Assembly (NCBI GenBank): GCA_902363875.1
Contig: CABJBO010000017.1
Coordinates: forward strand, 1-44,397
Length of the DNA: 44,397 nucleotides
Source of the DNA: Coriobacteriaceae bacterium
GTDB taxonomy: Bacteria > Actinomycetota > Coriobacteriia > Coriobacteriales > Coriobacteriaceae
Reading direction: 5' to 3'
The notes under the pieces are model-generated. The model had not been told where the DNA came from. It saw only the letters and a program-made list of their open reading frames with translations, and did not search any database. This document shows, piece after piece, positions 16,195 to 24,871 of the stretch (positions are counted from its first letter, which is position 1; every line of letters begins with the position of its first letter). A program made the translations under genes and the position numbers.

Positions 16195-16659
16195 TTAGGC
16201 GTCAGCCATCTCCTGCTTCATCTTCTCGATAACCTTGCGGTACTCGGGGTCGCAAGCACCCAGAATCTGTGTGGCATAGATGGCGGCGTTCTTGGCGCCG
16301 TTGATGGCAACGCAGGCCACGGGCACGCCCGAAGGCATCTGCACCATCGACAGCAGCGAATCCATGCCGCCCAGGTCACTCGTCTTCATAGGCACGCCGA
16401 TAACCGGCAGCGGCGTAAAGGCAGCCACGACACCACCCAAGTGGGCGGCCTTGCCGGCAGCGGCGATAATCACTTTGATACCGCGATCGGCGGCAGTCGA
16501 AGCCCACTCGTGGACCTTCGCCGGTGTGCGGTGTGCGCTCGCAATGACGAGCTCATAGGGCACGCCCAGCGCCTCGAGCTCGGCGGTGCAACCTTCCATA
16601 ACGCCCAGATCGGACTTGGAACCCATGATGATCCCGACAACCGGCTTTTGATCTGCCAT
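16195..16659 (-). CDS. purE: N5-carboxyaminoimidazole ribonucleotide mutase
   Basis: This 154-residue class I PurE converts N5-CAIR to CAIR in purine synthesis. The phosphate-binding GSKSDL is near 14-19, and the ASAHRTP motif with the catalytic histidine is near 43-49. ATG at 16659 is the start because AGGAGGT lies 8 nt before it; an in-frame TTG two codons upstream is too close. No purK gene is adjacent. It is separated from purFMN by 3 kb and lies between the GH31 gene and the sortase gene. Confidence 0.95.
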   Translation of the reverse strand: MADQKPVVGIIMGSKSDLGVMEGCTAELEALGVPYELVIASAHRTPAKVHEWASTAADRGIKVIIAAAGKAAHLGGVVAAFTPLPVIGVPMKTSDLGGMDSLLSMVQMPSGVPVACVAINGAKNAAIYATQILGACDPEYRKVIEKMKQEMADA

Positions 16660-16814
16660 AAACAAAGACCTCCTGTTGAGAGCGGTGACGCGGCCAATCC
16701 GCGACCCTTAACTGCAAATAATTCAAGTATAGCCGCCGATGCTGATGTGTTCGGCGGGAGACGGAACGCTTTGCGAGATTAAGGCCGAAGGGTCGGAGCT
16801 TTCTGCCTACATTC

Positions 16815-16854
16815 AAAAAGCGTGCCCACCGTCCTTGGGTGGGACGGCGGGCAC
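16815..16854 (-). terminator. Terminator of the GH31 gene
   Basis: The stem GTGCCCRCCGTCC with its complement (16822-16834 / 16841-16854) is followed on the minus strand by CTTTTTG. It lies 22 bp past the GH31 stop codon and separates this gene from purE. Confidence 0.9.
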
Positions 16855-16876
16855 ACTTGCTTAGCTGTTGCTGGGG

Positions 16877-19800
16877 CTACTTAGCCTTGCTGCGACGATG
16901 GAAGAAAGCGCCGATCGCGGCGATGATGGCGCCAAGACCACCGACGGTCGCGACGGTCGCCGCCGTCTGGTCTCCGGTATTGGGAATCGCCGAACCGTTC
17001 TTCTTGCTGCCCTGGGCCTTGTCGCCTGCGGGCTTGCCCGCCTGGTTGCCGCCGTTCGAGCCATTGCCGGAACCCTGGTTGCCCGAGCCGCCCTGGTTGC
17101 CGGAATCGGCATCCTTGAGGCTCTCAATGGCCAGCTTGAGCTGGCTATAGGCCGCCTGGATCTGGGTGTCGGAAGCATTCTCATCACCCAAGACGTCCTC
17201 GGCGTAGGTAATGGCATCCGTCAGGGCCTTGACAGACTCGGCCGTCTTGCCCCTGGTGTCAGTCTCCTTCGCCTGCTTGACCAGGGCCTTGAGCTGCTTC
17301 TTAGTCGGATTCTCGACCGGGACCACCGGGGTCTTCTCGAGCGCGTCGCGGGCGCTCTCGAGCGCCCTGAGCGCCTGGTCGACCTCGTCCTGCGTGGCAT
17401 CCTCGTCGCTCAAGATGGCGCGGGCGCTCGCCAGGGCGTTCTCGAGCGCCGTCCAGGAGGCCTCGGTGTAGTCGCCGGCCTTGAGGTCGCCGGCGGCAAG
17501 CTCGGCATCAACCTTTTCGATCGCGGCAGTGAGATCATCCTTCGCCACCGGATCGGGGACGGCCGTACCGTAGAACTTGAGCTCCGCCATGCTGCAGTAG
17601 GCATCAACGTCGCCCCCGCCGGCGTGAATCACCTTGACGGTCACGTAGCGACCGCGCGCGGCGCCAAAGCTCATCTGTTTCCAGTCGCCACGGTCGGTGA
17701 GCACGCGGCCATCGTTGTCGAAGGCGAACGTACCCATCGACGCGGCGGTGCCCTTCTCATAACCGTCGGCAGTGTCGGAGACCAGTATCTCGGCCTCGAA
17801 GATATCGCCGTTAGTGCCGCCGTCCTGGCGCGGCAGGAATGTAACGTCGGTGAGATCGTAGTCGCGGCCCAGGTCGACACTCAGATACTGGGGCATACCG
17901 GTCCCATGGGCCCAGTCGCTGTGCCAAAGCGTCCGCTCGTCGCCGTCGAGAGCGTTGACGGCGTTGCTGCCCTCGTAGTCGGCCTCACTCGAGAAGCCGG
18001 CCACCTTGACGTTCTTGCGGTTCTCGGGCGTGTTGATGAGAATCTTCTCATCAACAGGGCGCATCTTGAGGCCGTCGATTGCCTTCTCGATCTTGGCTGT
18101 GGCGTCTGCGACATCCTTCTTGCTATAGCTGCCCTGGCCGCTGTCGAGGAGCTTCTGAGCCGCCTCGACCGCAGTGGTGAGAGCTGCATAGGAATCCTTG
18201 GTGTAGACGGACTCGCTGTAGCCCGCGGCCTTGGAAAGCGCTGCTACGAGCGCAGAGGTATCGACACCAGCCTTGACCTCGACCTCATAGGATGCGGTCT
18301 TGGAGGGGTCGAGTACCGACGCCACCGTGATCTTTGCCTTGCCGGCCTTGTTGGCACGCAGGTAGTAGCTCACGCTATCGCCAGCCTGAACAGCGGAGAC
18401 GCTTACCACAGAGGGGTCGGAGCTCTCGACCGTCACATAGGGGTAGCCAGCGCTCTCAGGCGTAGCCTTGGCGTCGACGGGCGTAATGTCGCCTTCAAAG
18501 AACTCGGTCTGGTTCTTGCCTAGCTCGACACCCTCGATGGCCTCGACACCCTGCGTGTAGTTGAAGTTGACCTCACGCAGTGTGAGCATCTGGTCACCCG
18601 ATGCCTCAAGCGGCGTGACCTCGACCTTGGTCGCCTTCTTGCCCTTGTTCTCGGCAGAGAGGTCAAAGGCGTAGCGAGCCAGGAAGGAATCGTACTCCCC
18701 GCCCGCGAACTCTTGGGTCGAGCCATCCTCGAACGTCACGACAGCCTTGATCTTCTGCACGGTTCCGTTGCCACCGTTGCGGTTAACGACCTCGACACTA
18801 TCGAGTTTCGACGGCGTCTTAAATGCGAATGTCATCGTGGTGGGAAGCTTCACGTAACTCGGAAGCTTACCCTCGCTGTCCCAGTTGCCGCTCCAGTTCC
18901 ATAGGAACTCAAAGCCGTTGTCGCCCTCGTTATTATCGAACAGCGCGTTATAGCTCTTCTGCTGGATAAGTTTCTCGACGTTGGTCCCGTCGTCGGTCGT
19001 GAGCTCATCGTTGGTCATCGTGATGTTGAAGGCGTCCTGACCGTACTCGGCGACCGTTGGCTGAGGAACATCCGGCATCGTCACCGTGCCGTCGCTCGCA
19101 AACTCAAGTGCGTCGCATGCCGGACCGATGAGCCAAGATGTCGAGGGCAGTTCGACCTTGCCGGCGGTCTTGGCCTTGAGCTTGAAACTCGCCACCGCGC
19201 CGGTACCGTTGTAGAGCTTGCCATCGCCGCGGTTGGCAAAGGCGAGATTGATAGTCTGCGTTCTGTCCGCGAACTGGACCTTCTCGCGAGACAGGTTCTC
19301 CATGCCGGCAGTCGAGCCGTCCTGCGCGATGCTCTCGGACACAAACTCGAACTGGTCGCTCTTGAAGTTGACGAGAGCGCCCAGGGCGTTGACGTTCTTG
19401 GCGTCGGCCGCATAGACATCAACGGTGATCTCATCACCGGCCTCGACCTCGGTCTTGCTCGGAATCACCGCGAGCGAACCTGCGACCTTGCCCTTTTGTT
19501 TAGTGCCGCCGTCAAGACCCGCCATGGTGAACGAGTAATCGTAGACGTCGTAAACGCCGTTATCGTTGAGGTCGGCGAAGTGGTCGCGGATCTGCGAACC
19601 GAACGTCGGGGTATCGGGCTCGCGATTCTCGAGGCCCAGATAGTTCTTCATGTTGGAGTAGTCTCCGTCGGAGATCGTGGCCTTGTTGAGGTTGGAGCCC
19701 ACGGCGAAGCCATCCGTGCCGTCGGTCTTGTAGATGGCAATCTCGGACGCGGAGAAGAAATTGCCGACCGAGGCGAGCGGTGTCATGCGCACGTAACGGG

Positions 19801-22800
19801 CGGCCACGGTGCCGTCAAACGCTACCGTCTTACAATCAGCGGAACGTGCCCAATCGACCTCCTGGCTCGTCCAGTGGACGCCATCGAGACTCGTCTCAAC
19901 ACGCATCTTGGTCACAGTGCCGTTGCCGGCGTCATCGCGCGGATAGTACTCGAGCTTATCGAGCTTGTAAGCGCGTCCATAGTCAACGGTAAGCGCCTTG
20001 CCCAGATCGTTGCCACCGGAGTGGAAACCGCCGTCGCCCGACTGGAACTCATGGTCGAAGGCGAGCTCGGCCTTATGGCTGCCGTAAAGTGAGCCCTCCC
20101 AGGTGATTTGCTCGGCGTCGGGGACGTTCCGCCACGGATCGAGTGCGGAGTTCGCCTCGAGCACATCGCTCCAGGCGGAGTAGCCCTCGGCGTTGCGCGA
20201 ACGAATCTGGTAGGTGTGCTTGCTATTGTAGGCGAGGTCGGTGTGCGTGAACTCGGCCGCATCACCCACGGCGAACACGGTGCCGTCGACCTTAAGGTCG
20301 TAGGAGGTAGCACCATCGACCTTTCCCCAGGTGAGCTTGATGCTCGTTGGGGTCGTGACGTCCTCGGGGGCAGCAAGGTTCGTGGGTGCGGAGAGGCTCT
20401 CGTTGAGGCGATCGGCTGTGAGCGTGGCGTCGGCGTTCACGAAACCGCCCAGCTCGAGCGTCTGCGCCGCCGCAGCAACATCGGTCTTCGCGAACTTGAC
20501 GTAGACCTTGGGGTTCGTGGTGATCTTGGTGTTGTTAAAGCTCTCGCCCCGCTCGGCCTCGGTGCCGTCCACATCGCTGCCGTAGTGGTTGAGGTTAGGG
20601 GTCTCGCTGTAGAAGTAGACCGCCTGGCCGGCCTCGGGGGTCGCGGTGTCAAAGGTCTCCTGCGAGTCGACCTCAACCACGTTGAGCGCGGATCCGCCGT
20701 TCTTGGCGACGACGCTCATGGGCTTGGCGGACACGTTGGCCACGAAGGTCGTGGTGCGATTGGAGTCGTAGCCGTTGTAGCCACCCTGCGAGGCTTCGGC
20801 GGTAAAGGTCGCGGTGCCGCCTGCGGCCTTGGATCTGTAGACGGTGCTCACATGCTCACCGTAGGAGATATTGTCGATCGTACCGTAGGAATCGTCCTCA
20901 GTCGTGTTGTTCTCGATGGAGGAGCCGTCGTCCTCGTACTGCGTAAAGGTGCCGTCGCCCTCGGTGGCGAAGAACTCGACGATACGCTGGCTGCGGTCGG
21001 TACCCTTGGTGTTGGTGTCGCTCACGGCCTCGGGGTTGTTGTTCTCGGCGTACATCGGCACGATAGCGTTGGCCTTCACAAACAGCGGCAGCTTCCAAAG
21101 CGGAGCCTCGTAGTTGTTGAGAACCTGGCCGCCGCGATACTGCTTACCCGAGAAGTAATCGATCCAGATGGTGGGATTCTCGTCGGTGCCGTAGTTGGGG
21201 AGGTAAATCCCATTGCGAATGTCGTTGCCGTTCTCGTCTGCCTGGGTATCCTGATACACCGGTGCCACTAGGAAGTTCTCACCGAACATATACTGGTACT
21301 GCGTCGAGGTGCTTGCGGCGTACTCGGAGTTATCGGAAAGCAGCATGGCGCGGATCATGGGCAGGCCGGCATCGCCGTTACCCGTGTCGATGTTGGCCGC
21401 CGAGGCCGCGCTCGTGTAGATATAGGGCATGAGCTGCGCCTTGAGCTTGAGGTAGAAGCGCGAGATGCCTGTGTAGGGATCGCCGTGCGTCATGGGCGAT
21501 TTACGGTAGGTGCCCCAACCGTCCATGTCGAGCATAGAGGGCGTGAACGTCTTCCACTGGTAGTCACGCGCAGAGATGATGGGGTCACCGCCAAAAATGC
21601 CATCCATGTCGGAGCCGATGTTGGGGTTGCCCGAAAGACTCTGACCGATATACGTGGGGATATGGAAGCGAATGTACTCCCAGTTACCGCCATACTGGTC
21701 GCCGGTCCAAATGCCACCAAAGCGCTGCGTGCCGGCCCAACCATCGAGCGTGATGATGTTGGGGCGCTTGTTAGCGCCGGTCGTCACCGTGTCATAAGCT
21801 GTCTTGATGCCATTAAGACCAAAGGAGTAGCCAGATCCAACCCAGGCAACGTCGGTCTTAAGGGTAGTGATGCCTCCCGTCTTGACCTCGGCGTCGAAGT
21901 CGCGAAGCAGATGCCACGGGGTCTCAGGGTTGCTGTCGGGCTCAAGGTTGGACTGGGTCCACAAGCCCGTGCTCACACCCTTTGAGTTGGCATACTCGGT
22001 GAACTTCTTAAGGTTGTCGACGTTGGCACGCACAGCGTTAAGACGGTCGGCCGAGCTCGCTCCGTCGGAGTTGACGCCGCCGGTCTTGTAGTAACCGTTC
22101 TGGCCATAGCCGGCGCCGTAGCCGTCGTTCGGCAGGAACCAGCCGAGCGGCATGTCGCTGTCCTCGTAGTCATCGATAACCTGCCGAGCAGAGAACTGGC
22201 GGTCGAAATCGGTCGCTTTCATGTTCTCGGTATCAACCGTAGGGCCCTCACCGTTGAGCGTCTCGGCCGCAAGTGTGCCGTCGAGCTTGTAGCCCGTCGA
22301 CATGCCAGACTCGTACTTAACGTCGCCCTTCTCGCTCGAGGACTTGCTGCCCTTGGTCTCCCACTTCTTTTGACCCGAGGTCGTTGACCAGCCATCACGG
22401 TTATAGGCATTAAGATGACCAAGGTAGAACCCGTACTCGGGCAGCAGTACCGGGTTACCGGTCACCTTGTAGTAGTCCTGCAGCATCTCAGTTGCCACGT
22501 TCGAAGCTCCCTCGTTGGTCGCCACGAAGTAGTAGGCATCAAACTCATTCTCGCTGTGCAAAGTCGTGACCGTCGATGAGTCCGTGGAACCGAAGTCGTA
22601 GGAACCCTCTGCAAACGTGTTTCGGAGCACGCCGTAGCCGTCACTCGTCCAATAAAACGGGTTGGGCGAGGCAACGCCGCCATCGGTCCAGTTGTTCGTG
22701 TTGGAGATGGCGATGGTCTGGTTGGTGTGCAGGAAGCGTCCGTTCTGGGTGCCGCCGCCAAAGAAGTTCTCGGACTTCTCCTTGGCGAGCGTCTGGACGG

Positions 22801-23290
22801 TACCCTTCTTATCAAGGTCGAGGGACGCGGACTCGGAAACCACGACACGGTCGCCTGACTTGATACTCATCTTGCCAGTCGCCTTGTCCAGGATCACGGT
22901 CGCCTTTCCGCCGGTGATCTCGATAGTGTCGCCCTTGTCGGCAACCGTCGCACTCGGCTTGCTGTAGGTGTCCGAGGTATCGGGCTGAGCCTGGATCTTA
23001 GCCGTGTGGGACTTACTGCGCGGCGTGGCGTACTCGGAAAACTCACCCTTGGGGTCGACGTTATAACGGAAAATACCGTCCTCGAGGAACGTAATACGGC
23101 CCTTGATGCCGTCAGCGAAATCGATGTCGACGACATTCGAGGCAGACTGGGACACGGTCGCCGAGTCGACGCCCTTGAGTGGCGTGGCAATCGCCTGCTG
23201 GGGATTGGCAAACACGAGCGTCGCTGCAGTGGCAACGAGGACCGCGCTTCCCTTCACCCACCGTTTCGTAAAAATGGAATTCCTGCGCAT
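16877..23290 (-). CDS. Giant secreted, wall-anchored GH31 glycoside hydrolase (possible alpha-N-acetylgalactosaminidase)
   Basis: This 2137-residue protein has a signal peptide at 1-36 and a GH31 N-terminal beta-domain from about 50. The (beta/alpha)8 region runs about 280-650, with likely nucleophile Asp480 (LKTDVAWVG) and acid/base Asp531 (IWTGDQ). After GH31 C-terminal domains come Fn3 (965-1048), a CBM32/F5-8-type domain (1050-1188), a dockerin-like segment (1200-1258; ADLNDNGVYDVYDY), a cohesin-like domain (1270-1405), a second carbohydrate-binding-like domain (1415-1580), an Ig-like domain (1583-1674), FIVAR (1677-1743), another F5/8-type domain (1750-1908) and two FIVAR repeats (1915-2063). 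A Gly/Asn-rich linker leads to the IPNTG anchor (2102-2106), a hydrophobic tail and HRRSKAK. The TDVAW nucleophile context differs from classical GH31 glucosidases and recalls the gut alpha-GalNAcase subfamily; this specificity is inferred. The start follows AAAGGAG. Confidence 0.88.
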   Translation of the reverse strand: MRRNSIFTKRWVKGSAVLVATAATLVFANPQQAIATPLKGVDSATVSQSASNVVDIDFADGIKGRITFLEDGIFRYNVDPKGEFSEYATPRSKSHTAKIQAQPDTSDTYSKPSATVADKGDTIEITGGKATVILDKATGKMSIKSGDRVVVSESASLDLDKKGTVQTLAKEKSENFFGGGTQNGRFLHTNQTIAISNTNNWTDGGVASPNPFYWTSDGYGVLRNTFAEGSYDFGSTDSSTVTTLHSENEFDAYYFVATNEGASNVATEMLQDYYKVTGNPVLLPEYGFYLGHLNAYNRDGWSTTSGQKKWETKGSKSSSEKGDVKYESGMSTGYKLDGTLAAETLNGEGPTVDTENMKATDFDRQFSARQVIDDYEDSDMPLGWFLPNDGYGAGYGQNGYYKTGGVNSDGASSADRLNAVRANVDNLKKFTEYANSKGVSTGLWTQSNLEPDSNPETPWHLLRDFDAEVKTGGITTLKTDVAWVGSGYSFGLNGIKTAYDTVTTGANKRPNIITLDGWAGTQRFGGIWTGDQYGGNWEYIRFHIPTYIGQSLSGNPNIGSDMDGIFGGDPIISARDYQWKTFTPSMLDMDGWGTYRKSPMTHGDPYTGISRFYLKLKAQLMPYIYTSAASAANIDTGNGDAGLPMIRAMLLSDNSEYAASTSTQYQYMFGENFLVAPVYQDTQADENGNDIRNGIYLPNYGTDENPTIWIDYFSGKQYRGGQVLNNYEAPLWKLPLFVKANAIVPMYAENNNPEAVSDTNTKGTDRSQRIVEFFATEGDGTFTQYEDDGSSIENNTTEDDSYGTIDNISYGEHVSTVYRSKAAGGTATFTAEASQGGYNGYDSNRTTTFVANVSAKPMSVVAKNGGSALNVVEVDSQETFDTATPEAGQAVYFYSETPNLNHYGSDVDGTEAERGESFNNTKITTNPKVYVKFAKTDVAAAAQTLELGGFVNADATLTADRLNESLSAPTNLAAPEDVTTPTSIKLTWGKVDGATSYDLKVDGTVFAVGDAAEFTHTDLAYNSKHTYQIRSRNAEGYSAWSDVLEANSALDPWRNVPDAEQITWEGSLYGSHKAELAFDHEFQSGDGGFHSGGNDLGKALTVDYGRAYKLDKLEYYPRDDAGNGTVTKMRVETSLDGVHWTSQEVDWARSADCKTVAFDGTVAARYVRMTPLASVGNFFSASEIAIYKTDGTDGFAVGSNLNKATISDGDYSNMKNYLGLENREPDTPTFGSQIRDHFADLNDNGVYDVYDYSFTMAGLDGGTKQKGKVAGSLAVIPSKTEVEAGDEITVDVYAADAKNVNALGALVNFKSDQFEFVSESIAQDGSTAGMENLSREKVQFADRTQTINLAFANRGDGKLYNGTGAVASFKLKAKTAGKVELPSTSWLIGPACDALEFASDGTVTMPDVPQPTVAEYGQDAFNITMTNDELTTDDGTNVEKLIQQKSYNALFDNNEGDNGFEFLWNWSGNWDSEGKLPSYVKLPTTMTFAFKTPSKLDSVEVVNRNGGNGTVQKIKAVVTFEDGSTQEFAGGEYDSFLARYAFDLSAENKGKKATKVEVTPLEASGDQMLTLREVNFNYTQGVEAIEGVELGKNQTEFFEGDITPVDAKATPESAGYPYVTVESSDPSVVSVSAVQAGDSVSYYLRANKAGKAKITVASVLDPSKTASYEVEVKAGVDTSALVAALSKAAGYSESVYTKDSYAALTTAVEAAQKLLDSGQGSYSKKDVADATAKIEKAIDGLKMRPVDEKILINTPENRKNVKVAGFSSEADYEGSNAVNALDGDERTLWHSDWAHGTGMPQYLSVDLGRDYDLTDVTFLPRQDGGTNGDIFEAEILVSDTADGYEKGTAASMGTFAFDNDGRVLTDRGDWKQMSFGAARGRYVTVKVIHAGGGDVDAYCSMAELKFYGTAVPDPVAKDDLTAAIEKVDAELAAGDLKAGDYTEASWTALENALASARAILSDEDATQDEVDQALRALESARDALEKTPVVPVENPTKKQLKALVKQAKETDTRGKTAESVKALTDAITYAEDVLGDENASDTQIQAAYSQLKLAIESLKDADSGNQGGSGNQGSGNGSNGGNQAGKPAGDKAQGSKKNGSAIPNTGDQTAATVATVGGLGAIIAAIGAFFHRRSKAK

Positions 23291-23330
23291 CTGGTCTCCT
23301 TTCTTCCGACATGCTGAGGTGCCGAGGACG

Positions 23331-23340
23331 CCCCCCCCCC
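23331..23340 (-). promoter_or_regulatory. Homopolymeric G10 tract upstream of the GH31 gene
   Basis: Ten C on the + strand, that is ten G on the sense strand, lie 41-50 bp before the GH31 start codon, in the promoter or 5' untranslated region. Runs of this length are prone to slipped-strand errors and often make surface genes phase-variable. A possible -35-like TTGATA is on the sense strand at 23357-23362, but a matching -10 was not found, so the exact effect is unclear. Confidence 0.6.
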
Positions 23341-23804
23341 GGCAGCATGGGAAAACGTATCAAACGGAGATGTTCGGTACATTCCGCACAATGGGGCCAC
23401 CCGTTACCAAGGGGCCAACTGGTAGTAACCAGATAGCCACCTACTAGGTCATATCAACATATGGGAGCACTTGCGCACCCAAGTTCGGAATTCTCCCAGC
23501 GGCAGCAAAATAAGCGTCAACGGCAAGGTGGGCTTAATAAGCCATACCAATTGGTTCTTCAGTCAAATACCAATCTAGCAAAAATGTACTGTTTATCTGG
23601 TATTACACAGACCATACCTTTCCCTCGGGAACTGGGCTTCGCGAAGTTTCCCGAGGGAAAGGCTCAGCCGCCATCCTGCAACCTACCGGGGATTGCCATG
23701 ACGTACGTTGGCTGATTTGGTTTGGAATGAGATGTTGACGGTGGCTGATGGGCACAACTGTCCCGGGTGCATTTCAAGATGCACCTAAATGTCTGTCTTT
23801 ATCC
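23341..23804. other. Gene-free region between the GH31 and marR genes
   Basis: This stretch is AT-richer than its surroundings. It holds a palindrome ACCAATTGGT (23546-23555), an inverted pair AATACCA (23566-23572) / TGGTATT (23598-23604) and a strong hairpin at 23617-23662. The hairpin has a 15-bp stem (CCTTTCCCTCGGGAA) with an inner CTTCGCGAAG and no T-run on either strand. A TGTCC-family element lies at 23757-23785. The short open frames in it have no ribosome site. The small palindromes could be operators for the adjacent MarR protein. Confidence 0.5.
23757..23785. repeat. TGTCC-family element with a GGTGCAT hairpin
   Basis: CTGTCCC (23759-23764 region) is followed by the hairpin GGTGCAT (23766-23772) / ATGCACC (23779-23785). 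The same GGTGCA words occur in the element at 8791-8842. It lies 20 bp past the marR stop codon. Confidence 0.6.
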
Positions 23805-24281
23805 TTATAGATTGTCCAGGTAGTCGTCGGCATCATAGGTAAGGCTGTAAGCTTTATTCAGGATGCGCACGAGCTCCTGGGCATCGTGCTCGCCGAGCGC
23901 TGAGAGTTGTTTCGAGAGCGATGCCACACTCTCGGCATTTTTTTTCGCCGCGAAATCACGGCCTTCCTCGGTAATGCTCACCAGCACACGCCGACGATCG
24001 TTTGGATCAGTCCTGCGCTGAACGTAACCCTTACTCTCGAGTGAATCCAAGATATGCGACATGCGCGCACGGGAGAATTTCAGCTTCTTGGCAATCTCGG
24101 AGGGAATGACATCACCGTCAATACCCGATAGATACTGTAAAACCGGTGCCTCGCCCACACTGGCGCCGCCGGCAGCACTCAAGGATCCCTTGGCAAGGGA
24201 ACGTGAGTACACAATCAGTTTTCGAGCGACGTCATCGTAATCCACTGGGGATATTGTCCTTTGCAACTCTAGAAGGGCCAT
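23805..24281 (-). CDS. MarR family transcriptional regulator
   Basis: This 158-residue winged-helix protein has a recognition-helix region EIAKKLKFSRARMSHILDSL near 74-93 followed by the wing QRRTDPNDRRRVLVSIT, as in MarR/SlyA dimers. The C-terminal helices form the dimer interface. No good ribosome site precedes the ATG at 24281; an internal GTG at codon 13 is a poorer alternative. It lies between the giant glycosidase gene and the PTS locus on the same strand, so it may control one of them or itself. The ligand is unknown. Confidence 0.85.
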   Translation of the reverse strand: MALLELQRTISPVDYDDVARKLIVYSRSLAKGSLSAAGGASVGEAPVLQYLSGIDGDVIPSEIAKKLKFSRARMSHILDSLESKGYVQRRTDPNDRRRVLVSITEEGRDFAAKKNAESVASLSKQLSALGEHDAQELVRILNKAYSLTYDADDYLDNL

Positions 24282-24349
24282 AAAACCGTCATTTGCCGTA
24301 CATTAGTTAACATTCGCAACAATTATTTATGATACCCCAACGCGGAAGT

Positions 24350-24676
24350 CTATTGCTCGTCCTTCTTGCGTCGCATAAGCTCCTCAACGTCGACACCAGC
24401 GGCCTCGAGCATGCGCTCGACATTCTTTTTGGCGTTGGTCGTGCCGACCTTAAGCACGATCGAAAGCGGAGTGCCCACCACCAGGCACACGATGCCCACG
24501 GGGACACCCCAGCCGGGGCCGCCCTGCATACCCCACATCCCCATCAAAAAGCCAATCGCCACGAGCGAATAGCCCAGGCGCAGCCAAACATTGAGCCGCT
24601 GAATAGCATCGGTCTGCATCTTTGCCTCGCGAATCAAGTCGTCGCGCGAAAGGTCGTGTCCATGTTTCTCGTGCAT
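24350..24676 (-). CDS. Small two-TM membrane protein of unknown function
   Basis: The 108-residue product has a His-rich N-terminus (MHEKHGHDLSRDD), two hydrophobic segments around 36-52 and 57-77, and a charged coiled C-terminus (NAKKNVERMLEAAGVDVEELMRRKKDEQ). ATG at 24676 is preceded by GAGGAGG at about 6 nt, so the longer frame to 24718 is rejected. I do not recognise the family. It lies 68 nt upstream of marR on the same strand and could be co-transcribed with it. Confidence 0.75.
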   Translation of the reverse strand: MHEKHGHDLSRDDLIREAKMQTDAIQRLNVWLRLGYSLVAIGFLMGMWGMQGGPGWGVPVGIVCLVVGTPLSIVLKVGTTNAKKNVERMLEAAGVDVEELMRRKKDEQ

Positions 24677-24813
24677 ATGGTCCTCCTCGTGCAAAGTGTG
24701 CATCATGCGCAAGTGCATCGTTTGTCGAATACGTCATCTTTCAAGAGCAATATAGCGGGTGTCGTGTAGGCGATGGAGGTCGCTGGCCATATTGCCCTTG
24801 AAGGGCGGCGCAA

Positions 24814-24849
24814 AATCAGAAGGCCGTGCGGTTGAGGCCGCACGGCCTT
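24814..24849 (-). terminator. Terminator of the PTS operon
   Basis: A perfect 12-bp stem AAGGCCGTGCGG / CCGCACGGCCTT with a 6-nt loop is followed on the minus strand by CTGATTTTG. It lies 22 bp past the IID stop codon. Confidence 0.85.
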
Positions 24850-24871
24850 ACAGGGGGCCAGGGGATGATGA

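Noticed and set aside
23461..23715. An 84-codon open frame on the + strand in the GH31-marR gap
   Set aside because: It has no ribosome site, crosses a strong hairpin and gives no recognisable protein.
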